Shown here: positions 5,258-12,298 of the stretch, piece after piece | Layout of the letters: each line of letters begins with the position of its first letter | Numbering within the stretch: position 1 is the stretch's first letter | NCBI GenBank assembly: GCA_022425565.1 | Contig: JAKMFG010000164.1 | Location: 1-13,414 of the forward strand | From: Alphaproteobacteria bacterium | GTDB lineage: Bacteria; Pseudomonadota; Alphaproteobacteria; Puniceispirillales; Puniceispirillaceae | DNA: 13,414 nucleotides | Direction of reading: 5' to 3' | Notes under the pieces: generated by a model | Database searches by the model: none | Seen by the model: the letters and a program-made list of their open reading frames with translations, nothing else | What the model was told of the DNA's origin: nothing | Made by a program: the position numbers and the translations under genes

Positions 5258-6342
5258 GCGTGCAGGTCACCAGAGCCCGCATGCACCGTGACACCCTTGC
5301 CCGCATCAATCGCCTCGACACCAACCATCGCCACAGCGATATTGGACTGTGCGCGTGGTGAATAGGCGCTGGCGCTGGCGTAGCCAACATCATTGCCGTC
5401 TGCATCACTCAACCGCCAAGGCGACTCATTGGTTCCGGCGAATGGCTCTCCATCAATCAGCAGCCCCATGAAGCGGCGTGTTACGCGGGCATCCCGAATG
5501 GCCTTCAGTGCTTCCTTGCCGGCAAAGTCACCCGGCTGTTCGACATCCATAAATTTGCCAAGCCCGTATTCGAACGGATTAGACATGTCGTCTGTATCGG
5601 CACCATATGAAATCAAGCCGCTTTCGACACGTTCGATATAGTTCGGTGTACCGGGTCCGATGCCGTATGGCTTGCCAGCCTCGGCAACGCGGTTCCACAG
5701 CTCTTCGCCCTTGCTTCCGTCACGAAGATAAAATTCAAAGCCGCCCTGCTTCGACCAGCCAGAGCGTGCCACCACCACCGAAATGCCATCAAGGTCATGA
5801 TCGCGAAAACCAAAATAGCGCAGATCACGCACCCAGTCGCCACACATATCAGCGACCACATCAAAGGATTTCGGGCCCTGAATGGCCAGAGGCGAGACAT
5901 CGGGCTCGAAAACACGAACATCCATGCCGCGCGCACCTGCGATACCGCCGGCCCACAGCTTGATGTCGCTGTCGGCAATCGACAGCCAGATTTCGTCATC
6001 ACTAACCTGAAGAAGCACCGGATCATTGATCAGGGCGCCCTCGTAATTGCAGATCGGAGCATACTTGCCCTGGCCAATGGTCAGCCCGTCCAGATTACGC
6101 GGTGTCAGGTAACGGGCAAGCGCCAGTGCATCGGGGCCTTTCAGCGCGACCTGCCGTTCGACGGCGACATCCCACATGGCAACACCGTTGACCAGCCGGT
6201 CATATTCCGCTGCCGGATCGCCATAGCCTGTCGGCATATACATGTGGTTGTAAACGCTGGCAGCGGCGAGGCCGGCCTTGCGGGTCGATTCGAAAAACGG
6301 GCTTTTGCGGACACGCGGCCCAAGGGAAAGTGCAATCGACAT
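5230..6342 (-). CDS. GcvT-family aminomethyltransferase, DmdA-like paralogue (DMSP demethylase relative)
   Basis: A 370-residue cytoplasmic protein with the GcvT fold and a C-terminal barrel; the family moves one-carbon units from a donor to tetrahydrofolate. It is much closer to DMSP demethylase DmdA than to glycine-cleavage T-protein: YNHM (31-34), WDVAVERQV (57-65), the NDPV block with Asp107 at the T-protein catalytic Asp position, ARSGWSKQGGFE (192-203) and IERVESG (236-242). Two details differ from DmdA as I remember it: the stretch GYGDPAAEYDRLVNGV (39-54) replaces the DmdA KEHVQ-type segment, and GTPN (231-234) replaces GCPN. I therefore favour a DmdA paralogue with an unknown methyl donor over certain DMSP demethylation. 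The ATG at 6342 is chosen because AGAGGTGA lies just upstream; a TTG at 6363 is the longer option. It follows ltaE by 103 bases on the same strand; that gap holds small palindromes GGCAGTCTGCC (6387-6397) and GACATGTC (6408-6415). Confidence 0.8.
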   Translation of the reverse strand: MSIALSLGPRVRKSPFFESTRKAGLAAASVYNHMYMPTGYGDPAAEYDRLVNGVAMWDVAVERQVALKGPDALALARYLTPRNLDGLTIGQGKYAPICNYEGALINDPVLLQVSDDEIWLSIADSDIKLWAGGIAGARGMDVRVFEPDVSPLAIQGPKSFDVVADMCGDWVRDLRYFGFRDHDLDGISVVVARSGWSKQGGFEFYLRDGSKGEELWNRVAEAGKPYGIGPGTPNYIERVESGLISYGADTDDMSNPFEYGLGKFMDVEQPGDFAGKEALKAIRDARVTRRFMGLLIDGEPFAGTNESPWRLSDADGNDVGYASASAYSPRAQSNIAVAMVGVEAIDAGKGVTVHAGSGDLHAKVVPLPIV

Positions 6343-6445
6343 ATCGTCACCTCTGGCGGACAATCCCGCCTTTCGAAAAACTTCGCGGCAGTCTGCCTGT
6401 CACACCGGACATGTCTGTTCCCTTTACGTCGCCGGTAAGGACAGA

Positions 6446-7507
6446 TCAGGCAAAAAAGCCCTTCATCTCTTCTACAAACAGGTCAACCTCGTCCATACCG
6501 TTGTCCAGATGGGTAACCAGCCTGATAGTCGGCTCGCTACGATTGATCATGATGCCGCGCTCCAGCAGATGCGCCTGAAGCGGAACACTCGATCCTTCCG
6601 GAACGCCGACAAACACCATGTTGGTCTGAACCTCGTCCGGAGACACATCGAGTTGCGGTATCTTCTGCAGGCCTTCGGCAAGCCGCAAGGCATTGGCATG
6701 GTCATCGGCAAGCCGGTCGATATGATGATCAAGGGCGTAGATTCCAGCTGCCGCAAGAACCCCGATCTGGCGCATGCCACCACCGACGAGTTTACGGACC
6801 CGGTGGGCCTTGCGGATCATCGCCTTTGATCCGGCAAGCACCGATCCTGCCGGCGCACCAAGCCCTTTTGACAGGCACAGCGAAACGGAATCGACCTCGG
6901 CCAGCATGTCCGCCGGGGAAACGCCCAGTTTCACGCAGGCATTCATCAGCCGCGCCCCGTCCATATGGACGATCAGGCCGTGTTCGTGGCCACGCATTGC
7001 TGCGGCATTGATCCGGTCGAGCGAGATGGCCTGCCCATGCCAGCTGTTCTCCAGCGTCAGCAAGCGCGAGATGGCACAATGTTCATCATCCGGTTTTACA
7101 GTGCGTGAGATTGCGTCCGGCTCGAGCCCGCCATCAGCCGCTGTCTGGATCGGTGCGAACATGATGCCGCCAAGGACCGATGCGCCGCCTGCCTCGTCAA
7201 TGAAGACATGATAGTCGTGGCCTGTCAGGATTTCCTCGCCGCGCTGGCAATGTGCCAGCATCGCGCAGAGATTGGACTGCGTTCCGCTGGAAACGAACAG
7301 CGCTGCTTCCTTGCCAAGAAGCTTCGCCGCTTTTTCCTGAAGCGCATTCACCGACGGATCATCGCCATAAACATCATCACCGACATCGGCTGCCGCCATG
7401 GCCGCGCGCATCCCTTCGGTTGGCCGCGTCACGGTATCGCTTCGCATATCCACTCTAGCCGGCGCGTTTGCCGCCGCATCCGACTGGGGGCGTCCTGCAT
7501 AATGCAT
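6446..7507 (-). CDS. ltaE: Low-specificity L-threonine aldolase (PLP enzyme)
   Basis: A 353-residue fold-type I PLP enzyme that splits L-threonine or L-allo-threonine into glycine and acetaldehyde. The N-terminal motif MRSDTVTRPT (residues about 21-30) is the family hallmark. GDDVYGDDPSVN follows, then SSGTQSN around the phosphate site, the aspartate in HMDGAR that contacts the PLP ring nitrogen, and the Schiff-base Lys214 in CLSKGLGAP. The ATG at 7507 gives about 20 residues before the conserved start; an ATG at 7447 (directly at MRSDT) is possible, but related proteins begin a few residues earlier. It lies 73 bases after the FAD-oxidoreductase and 103 bases before the DmdA-like gene, all on the same strand. 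Glycine from this enzyme could feed one-carbon metabolism together with the downstream methyltransferase; that link is inferred from position. Confidence 0.9.
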   Translation of the reverse strand: MHYAGRPQSDAAANAPARVDMRSDTVTRPTEGMRAAMAAADVGDDVYGDDPSVNALQEKAAKLLGKEAALFVSSGTQSNLCAMLAHCQRGEEILTGHDYHVFIDEAGGASVLGGIMFAPIQTAADGGLEPDAISRTVKPDDEHCAISRLLTLENSWHGQAISLDRINAAAMRGHEHGLIVHMDGARLMNACVKLGVSPADMLAEVDSVSLCLSKGLGAPAGSVLAGSKAMIRKAHRVRKLVGGGMRQIGVLAAAGIYALDHHIDRLADDHANALRLAEGLQKIPQLDVSPDEVQTNMVFVGVPEGSSVPLQAHLLERGIMINRSEPTIRLVTHLDNGMDEVDLFVEEMKGFFA

Positions 7508-7517
7508 CTTGATTAAT

Positions 7518-7537
7518 CCCTGATTTTGCCCTGATTT
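7518..7537 (-). promoter_or_regulatory. Tandem AAATCAGGG repeats just upstream of ltaE
   Basis: On the minus strand AAATCAGGG occurs twice with an 11-base period (plus-strand 7518-7526 and 7529-7537), ending 10 bases before the ltaE ATG. The one-turn spacing could mark an operator, or the AGGG of the nearer copy could simply be the ribosome binding site. The rest of the 73-base gap shows no terminator. Confidence 0.3.
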
Positions 7538-7580
7538 AAAGCAATTCGAAGAGTGCCTGTGAAGGACGTCGTCAGGCAAC

Positions 7581-8804
7581 CTATTTTGCCGCGACAAAAG
7601 CCTTCATGTCGAAAGCGGCGTCGGTCACGGAATCGTGGGTCGGAGACAATCCCTTTTCAAGACAGGCCTTGCCGAGCATGTAACCGGCCGGGTCGCCCAC
7701 AGCCTCGACCGCGCAGAGCTCGCCGCCGCGGAAGCTCCAGATCGAGAAGCCGTCTGCCCGCTTTCCGGGGCGACGAAGGCACACCAGATCATCGGCCGCA
7801 GCCGGGACAATGCCGGCAGACTGCAGGCGCAGTCCGAACTGTTCAGACCAAAACCAGGGCGCCTGAACCGCTGGCGGCGCATGGCCGTTGATCGTGGCAG
7901 CGGCGCGTTCGGCGCTGTCCTGCGCGTTATGGACGGATTCAATGCGGATGCCATAGGCGCTGTCCCGCTGCAGCGCACCGTCACCAATGGCGTAAATCCC
8001 GGCCATGCTGGTCTGCATGTCGGAGTCCACAAGGATACCGTTGCCAGTCTCTATACCCGCCTTTTCGGCAAGTGCTGTCTCAGGCGTCACTCCAATGCCG
8101 ACCACCAGCATGTCAGCCAAAAGCTGCCTGCCGTCAGACAGCGTCACATGGCTGAAGCCGCCATGGTCGGCGGCGATGTCCTCAACCCCCGCATCCGTAA
8201 TCACTTTTGTTCCGGCATCGGCATGAAGGCCGGCAAAGAAGGATGATATCGCTGGGCTCGCCACCCGCGCCAGCAGCCTTGGCGCTGCTTCGATCACAGT
8301 GACATCCTTGCCAGACTTCACCAGCGTCGCCGCCACTTCCAGCCCGATATATCCCCCGCCAATCACAATCGCCGAAGATGCATCGGCGGCAGCGGCGCGA
8401 AGACCCGCCGCATCATCCGGATGACGAAGCTCGAAAACGCCGCTCATGTGGGCGGCGGCGGGAAGCCGGCGCGGCGTTGCCCCTATGGCAAGGACCAGCC
8501 TGTCATAGGACATGTGCTCGCCGGAGGCCGTTTCGATCTGCCGTGCATCGGGGTGAATCGCCGCCACCCGGCAGCCATCAATCAGCTCGATCCTGTTATC
8601 TGCAAACCAGTCCGCCTTGCGAAGCGCAAAGCGGCCGTCATCTTCACCGTCAGCGCAAAGAAACGCCTTGGACAAGGGTGGGCGTTCCAGCGGCTGCCCG
8701 ACAAGGCTGTCGATGAGAACCAGTTCGCCATCAAACCCATTGCGGCGCATGGCATCGACGAAACCGATGCCCGCATGGCTGGCTCCAATGACAATCACAC
8801 GCAT
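7581..8804 (-). CDS. FAD-dependent NAD(P)H oxidoreductase, ferredoxin/rubredoxin-reductase type
   Basis: A 407-residue flavoprotein of the class that passes electrons from NAD(P)H to ferredoxins or rubredoxins for cytochrome P450s, Rieske oxygenases or similar enzymes (putidaredoxin/rhodocoxin-reductase type). An N-terminal FAD-binding Rossmann segment reads VIVIGASHAG (residues 3-12), with LERPPLSK (39-46) typical of the class. The NAD(P)-binding motif IVIGGGYIGLEVA follows (146-158), then the second FAD motif YAIGDGA (271-277) and a C-terminal reductase domain from APWFWSEQFG (about 317) to the end. The ATG at 8804 has GAAAGG about 9 bases upstream; longer in-frame extensions would run into the divergent promoter region. 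No ferredoxin, P450 or Rieske subunit is encoded in the window, so its redox partner is unknown. It is divergent from the BADH-like ALDH gene. Confidence 0.87.
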   Translation of the reverse strand: MRVIVIGASHAGIGFVDAMRRNGFDGELVLIDSLVGQPLERPPLSKAFLCADGEDDGRFALRKADWFADNRIELIDGCRVAAIHPDARQIETASGEHMSYDRLVLAIGATPRRLPAAAHMSGVFELRHPDDAAGLRAAAADASSAIVIGGGYIGLEVAATLVKSGKDVTVIEAAPRLLARVASPAISSFFAGLHADAGTKVITDAGVEDIAADHGGFSHVTLSDGRQLLADMLVVGIGVTPETALAEKAGIETGNGILVDSDMQTSMAGIYAIGDGALQRDSAYGIRIESVHNAQDSAERAAATINGHAPPAVQAPWFWSEQFGLRLQSAGIVPAAADDLVCLRRPGKRADGFSIWSFRGGELCAVEAVGDPAGYMLGKACLEKGLSPTHDSVTDAAFDMKAFVAAK

Positions 8805-8954
8805 GGGCGATGACCTTTCGGCGCAATGCTGTTTTTCACCACCACAGATGTAGTCGCGCCAATTGACAGACACTGGCCTCGGTGCGACGTTGCGGCGTCG
8901 TTTTTCACGACCAAATGCGGGATTTTGAACGCAGGAATTTGGGAGGGCCCGATC
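8805..8954. promoter_or_regulatory. Divergent promoter region with direct and inverted repeats
   Basis: Between the two divergent start codons lie 150 bases. The 14-mer GTTTTTCACCACCA (8831-8844) recurs as GTTTTTCACGACCA (8900-8913), one mismatch, 69 bases apart. Between the copies an imperfect inverted repeat, GTCGCGCC (8853-8860) with GGTGCGAC (8881-8888), flanks TTGACA (8863-8868), a perfect -35 for the plus strand; the -10 at normal spacing is weak, which suggests dependence on an activator. A further inverted pair, CGACG (8885-8889) and CGTCG (8896-8900), follows. The binding site for the ALDH start, GGGAGGG, is at about 8941-8947. No regulator gene lies nearby. Confidence 0.5.
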
Positions 8955-10409
8955 ATGGCCAGCTTGAAACAGGATTATTGGCAGAACTATATCGACGGCA
9001 ACTGGGTCGATGGCGGTGCCGGCAGACTGACAGTGGAGAACCCGGGCACCGGCCAGCCACTGGCCGAGATCGCCCTTGCAGACGCCGCCGATATCGACCG
9101 TGCGGTAAAGGCGGCACTCGCCTGTCACGAAAGCGGCGTGCTGTCATCCATCCGTCCTGTCGAGCGTGGCAGAATGGTGCGCGGGATGGGCGACTACCTG
9201 CTGGCAAACCGTGAAGAAATCGCCGAGATGCTGACGCTGGAATCAGGCAAGCCCTATTGGGAGGCGCTGGTCGAGACGGACGGCGCGGCACGCTATTTCG
9301 AATATTACGGCAATCAGGCGGAAACCGTTGAAGGGCGTTCGATTCCGCTGGGCGGCGACTATCTCGACTTCACCATCTACGAGCCTTTTGGCGTTTCGGC
9401 CCAGATCATTCCATGGAATTACCCGCTGGAAATGACGGCGCGCGGCATCGCCGCGGCGCTGGCCACGGCCAATGCCTGTGTTGTGAAGACGCCCGAGCTG
9501 GACCCGATCAGCAACATCTGGATCGCGCGTGCGGCCGAGGCCGTCGGCCTGCCGAAAGGCGCGCTGAACATCCTGTGCGGGCTTGGTCACGAGGCCGGAG
9601 CGGCACTGTCGTCGCATCCGGACATCGGCAATATCGTCTTCACCGGATCGGTGGCAACCGGCATTCGCGTGGCCACCGCAGCGGCAGCGAATGTGAAGCC
9701 GGCGATCCTCGAGCTCGGCGGAAAGTCCGCCGCCATCATCATGCCGGATGCCGATCTCGACGCGGTGATGGATTCGGTTCGCTGGGGCATCTATTTCAAC
9801 GCCGGACAGGTCTGTTCGGCGATGTCGCGGGTGATCGCGCATGAAGAAGTACATGACGAAATCGTCGACCGCTGCGTGGCGCTGGCCGAAAGCCTGTCCG
9901 TCGGCCCGGGGATCGAGCGCCGCGAATTCGGTGCGAATATGGGCGCAATGGTATCCGACCCGCAGCGCGACCGGGCCGAAGGGCTGGTCGAGGCCGCCGC
10001 CGCCGAAGGCGCGACGGTCGCAACCGGCGGGCGCCGGCTGAACCTTCCGGGATCCTTCCTTGCGCCGACGGTGATTTCGGGTGTTACCCCCGACATGCAG
10101 ATCGCCGGCACCGAGGTGTTCGGACCCGTCCTGTCGGTGCTGAAGACCGGGTCCGAGGACGAGGCCATAGACATCGCCAACAGCACCGAATACGGGCTGG
10201 TCGGCGGCATTTTCACTGCCGATATCGACGCCGCGCACCGCGCCGCCCGCCGCATCCGCGCCGGCCAGATTTTCATCAATGAATGGTATGCCGGCGGGGT
10301 GGAGACACCCTTCGGCGGCTTCGGCAAATCAGGCTATGGCCGCGAGAAGGGCCGCGAGGCGCTGTGGAACTACGTGCAGACCAAGAACATCGCCTACCGC
10401 ACGCGGTAG
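8955..10409 (+). CDS. NAD(P)-dependent aldehyde dehydrogenase, betaine-aldehyde-dehydrogenase-like
   Basis: A 484-residue soluble ALDH that oxidises an aldehyde to its acid. All expected elements are present: PWNYP with Asn155, the cofactor segment from VVKTPE to FTGSVATG (about 174-236), ELGGKS with general base Glu253, the catalytic Cys287 in FNAGQVCSAMSR, EVFGPVLSV, and the C-terminal FGGFGKSGYGREKG. Overall it resembles the betaine-aldehyde and aminoaldehyde dehydrogenase group, but small differences in this superfamily change the substrate, so no symbol is given. The ATG at 8955 is supported by GGGAGGG about 8 bases upstream; upstream in-frame codons from 8826 lie in the promoter region. 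Its stop is 10 bases from the end of the convergent DOPA-dioxygenase-like gene, leaving no room for a terminator. No choline or betaine transport gene is nearby. Confidence 0.9.
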   Translation: MASLKQDYWQNYIDGNWVDGGAGRLTVENPGTGQPLAEIALADAADIDRAVKAALACHESGVLSSIRPVERGRMVRGMGDYLLANREEIAEMLTLESGKPYWEALVETDGAARYFEYYGNQAETVEGRSIPLGGDYLDFTIYEPFGVSAQIIPWNYPLEMTARGIAAALATANACVVKTPELDPISNIWIARAAEAVGLPKGALNILCGLGHEAGAALSSHPDIGNIVFTGSVATGIRVATAAAANVKPAILELGGKSAAIIMPDADLDAVMDSVRWGIYFNAGQVCSAMSRVIAHEEVHDEIVDRCVALAESLSVGPGIERREFGANMGAMVSDPQRDRAEGLVEAAAAEGATVATGGRRLNLPGSFLAPTVISGVTPDMQIAGTEVFGPVLSVLKTGSEDEAIDIANSTEYGLVGGIFTADIDAAHRAARRIRAGQIFINEWYAGGVETPFGGFGKSGYGREKGREALWNYVQTKNIAYRTR

Positions 10410-10419
10410 AAGAACAAGC

Positions 10420-10788
10420 CTAGGTCTGATCCTCGCCGCCGAACAGCGATAGCTTCAGCGGCCGCACCGCCCCCATCCAGATAGCGTGATCGCGGTGGTC
10501 GCGAAGCTCGTCTTCGACCGTTTCACCTGTATTTGGATGGGTGAAGATGGTCAGCCCGTCGCGGTTCAGCGCCAGGAATGTGGTCACTGCCGCGAACAGC
10601 TCATGCGGGAATTCCAGCTGAATGCTGAAATCAGGATGCGGGCCGACTGGCCGGTGGTGCCAGCGGCCACAGGTAATGTCGGCCTCCGGGCCGAAATTCC
10701 GCTGCATCGCCATAACGAGCGCCTCGGCCCGGGGATGGCTCGCCGCGTCGAAATAGACATGGCTGTGCCAGCTGGCGGGGTCAGCCAT
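10420..10788 (-). CDS. DOPA 4,5-dioxygenase family protein (small extradiol dioxygenase-like)
   Basis: A 122-residue protein of the DOPA_dioxygen family (Pfam PF08883 as I recall it). Fungal members open the ring of L-DOPA to the betalamic-acid precursor, related bacterial enzymes act in antibiotic pathways, and most proteobacterial members are uncharacterised. The histidine-rich signature is complete: WHSHVYFD (residues 7-14; His8, His10), HHRPVGPHPD (44-53; His44, His45, His51), LNRDGLTIFTHPNTG (74-88; His84) and DHRDHAIWMG (97-106). These histidines include the likely metal ligands. The ATG at 10788 lies 8 bases inside the 3' end of the upstream ALDH gene, with a GAGGGGG binding site, so translation is probably coupled. 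It is the last gene of the DapA-ALDH-dioxygenase operon. Its ring substrate is unknown; a semialdehyde product would suit the neighbouring ALDH. Confidence 0.82.
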   Translation of the reverse strand: MADPASWHSHVYFDAASHPRAEALVMAMQRNFGPEADITCGRWHHRPVGPHPDFSIQLEFPHELFAAVTTFLALNRDGLTIFTHPNTGETVEDELRDHRDHAIWMGAVRPLKLSLFGGEDQT

Positions 10789-12298
10789 CGACCCCCTCTT
10801 CCGGCTGCCGGTCCGACAGATCGACCCAGATGGTCTTGATTTCGCAATACTGGTCATGGGCATGAATGCCATTGTCACGACCACCGAAACCGGATTGCTT
10901 GTACCCGCCGAACGGCGTGGTGATATCCCCCTCGCCATAGCAGTTCACCGTCACCGTGCCAGCACGGATGGCGCGCGCGGCACGCAGTGCCCGGCCGGCA
11001 TGTGCCGTGAAGACAGATGCAGCGAGGCCATAATCGCTGTCATTGGCGATGGCGACAGCCTCTTCGATGCTTTTCACGGTGATCACCGACAGGACAGGAC
11101 CGAAAATCTCTTCGGTCGCCAGACGGCTGTCCGCCGCCACACCGTCGAAAATGGTCGGGGCAACATAATTGCCCTCGACCGTACCACCGACCAGCGTCTC
11201 GACACCCTTTCCGGCATCGGCCAGATAGCCGCTGACCTTGGCACAGTGCTCGTCATCAATCAGACTTCCGAGGTGGTTCGAAGGGTCGAGCGGGTCGCCC
11301 ATACGCCAGTCACGCACATGTGCCAGAATTTTCGGTATGAGCGCCTCGCGCACATCTTCATGAACGATCAGCCGCGATGTGGCCGAGCAGTTCTCGCCCA
11401 TATTCCAGAAAGCACCATTCACCAGATGCTCGGCGACGAGGTCCAGATTTTCGGCGTCATCCATCACGATGGCCGGGTTCTTGCCGCCACATTCCAGAAC
11501 CACCTTCTTCAGGTTGGAATCCGCCGCATAGCGAAGGAACCGCCGACCGGTCTCGGTAGATCCCGTGAAGGACACCATGTCGATGCCGGGGTGAAGTCCA
11601 ATCGGCTCGCCAGCACCGGGACCGGTGCCGGTCACGATGTTCAGAACGCCGCGCGGCACACCTGCTTCCATCGCCAACTCGGCAACACGGAGTGCCGAGA
11701 GCGATGTCTGTTCCGCCGGTTTGACCACCATTGAACAACCGGCGGCGAGCGCCGGACCGATTTTCCAGGCCAGCATCAGCAGCGGAAAATTCCACGGCAG
11801 GACCGCGCCGACAACGCCAATCGGCTCGCGAACGACTAGCGCCATCGCATCCTCGCCGACCGGTGCCGTCTGGTCGTAGAGCTTGTCGATAGCCTCGGCA
11901 TGCCAGATCAGCGTGTTGATGGTCTCGGGAATATCGATGGTCGCGCAATCACGGACAGGCTTGCCTGAATCGATCGATTCCAGAACGGCAAGCTCGTGCC
12001 GGTTGCGCCGGATCAGCTTGGCGAGCCTGATCATCACTTCCTTGCGATCAGCCGGATGAAGACAGCGCCAGCGCCCGTCATCAAACGCCTCGCGTGCTTT
12101 GCCGACGGCAAAATCGACATCAGTGGCATCACAGGCCGCCACCTTGGCAAGCAGCTTGCCGGTCGCCGGGTCGATGCTGTCGAATGTCTCGCCACTTGCC
12201 GCCTTGCGAAAACCGCCATCAACGAACGCCGTCGATGCCAGGGTCAGCCCATCGGCGATTGCCTTGTATTCCTCGTGAGTCAGCAACTCTGACATCAT
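10781..12298 (-). CDS. Aldehyde dehydrogenase, PuuC-like (gamma-glutamyl-aminobutyraldehyde dehydrogenase group)
   Basis: A 505-residue ALDH close in layout to E. coli PuuC, including the N-terminal extension (TFDSIDPATGK around residues 38-48) and the C-terminal GDITTPFGGYKQSGFGGRDNG...EIKTIWVDL. Catalytic residues are in place: Asn170 in PWNFP, Glu269 in LECGGKNP and Cys304 in GENCSA. EEIFGPVLSV is also present. Two ATGs (12298 and 12295) are usable; GGGAGG lies 3 or 6 bases upstream, so the second may be favoured. The first overlaps the upstream DapA-family stop as ATGA, and the gene end overlaps the dioxygenase start by 8 bases. PuuC-type enzymes act on 4-aminobutyraldehyde derivatives, but no other putrescine-pathway gene is visible. 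Pairing with a DapA homologue also recalls alpha-ketoglutarate-semialdehyde dehydrogenase modules. The natural substrate is unresolved. Confidence 0.9.
   Translation of the reverse strand: MMSELLTHEEYKAIADGLTLASTAFVDGGFRKAASGETFDSIDPATGKLLAKVAACDATDVDFAVGKAREAFDDGRWRCLHPADRKEVMIRLAKLIRRNRHELAVLESIDSGKPVRDCATIDIPETINTLIWHAEAIDKLYDQTAPVGEDAMALVVREPIGVVGAVLPWNFPLLMLAWKIGPALAAGCSMVVKPAEQTSLSALRVAELAMEAGVPRGVLNIVTGTGPGAGEPIGLHPGIDMVSFTGSTETGRRFLRYAADSNLKKVVLECGGKNPAIVMDDAENLDLVAEHLVNGAFWNMGENCSATSRLIVHEDVREALIPKILAHVRDWRMGDPLDPSNHLGSLIDDEHCAKVSGYLADAGKGVETLVGGTVEGNYVAPTIFDGVAADSRLATEEIFGPVLSVITVKSIEEAVAIANDSDYGLAASVFTAHAGRALRAARAIRAGTVTVNCYGEGDITTPFGGYKQSGFGGRDNGIHAHDQYCEIKTIWVDLSDRQPEEGVDG

Noticed and set aside
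5230..6342. Calling the gene dmdA outright
   Set aside because: Similarity is strong but two distinctive segments differ from DmdA as I know it; without a tree the safer call is a DmdA-like paralogue.
9243..10238. 331-codon minus-strand frame antisense to the BADH-like ALDH
   Set aside because: Its length comes from GC-rich third positions of the sense gene; the product is Arg/His/Gly-rich with no family signature.
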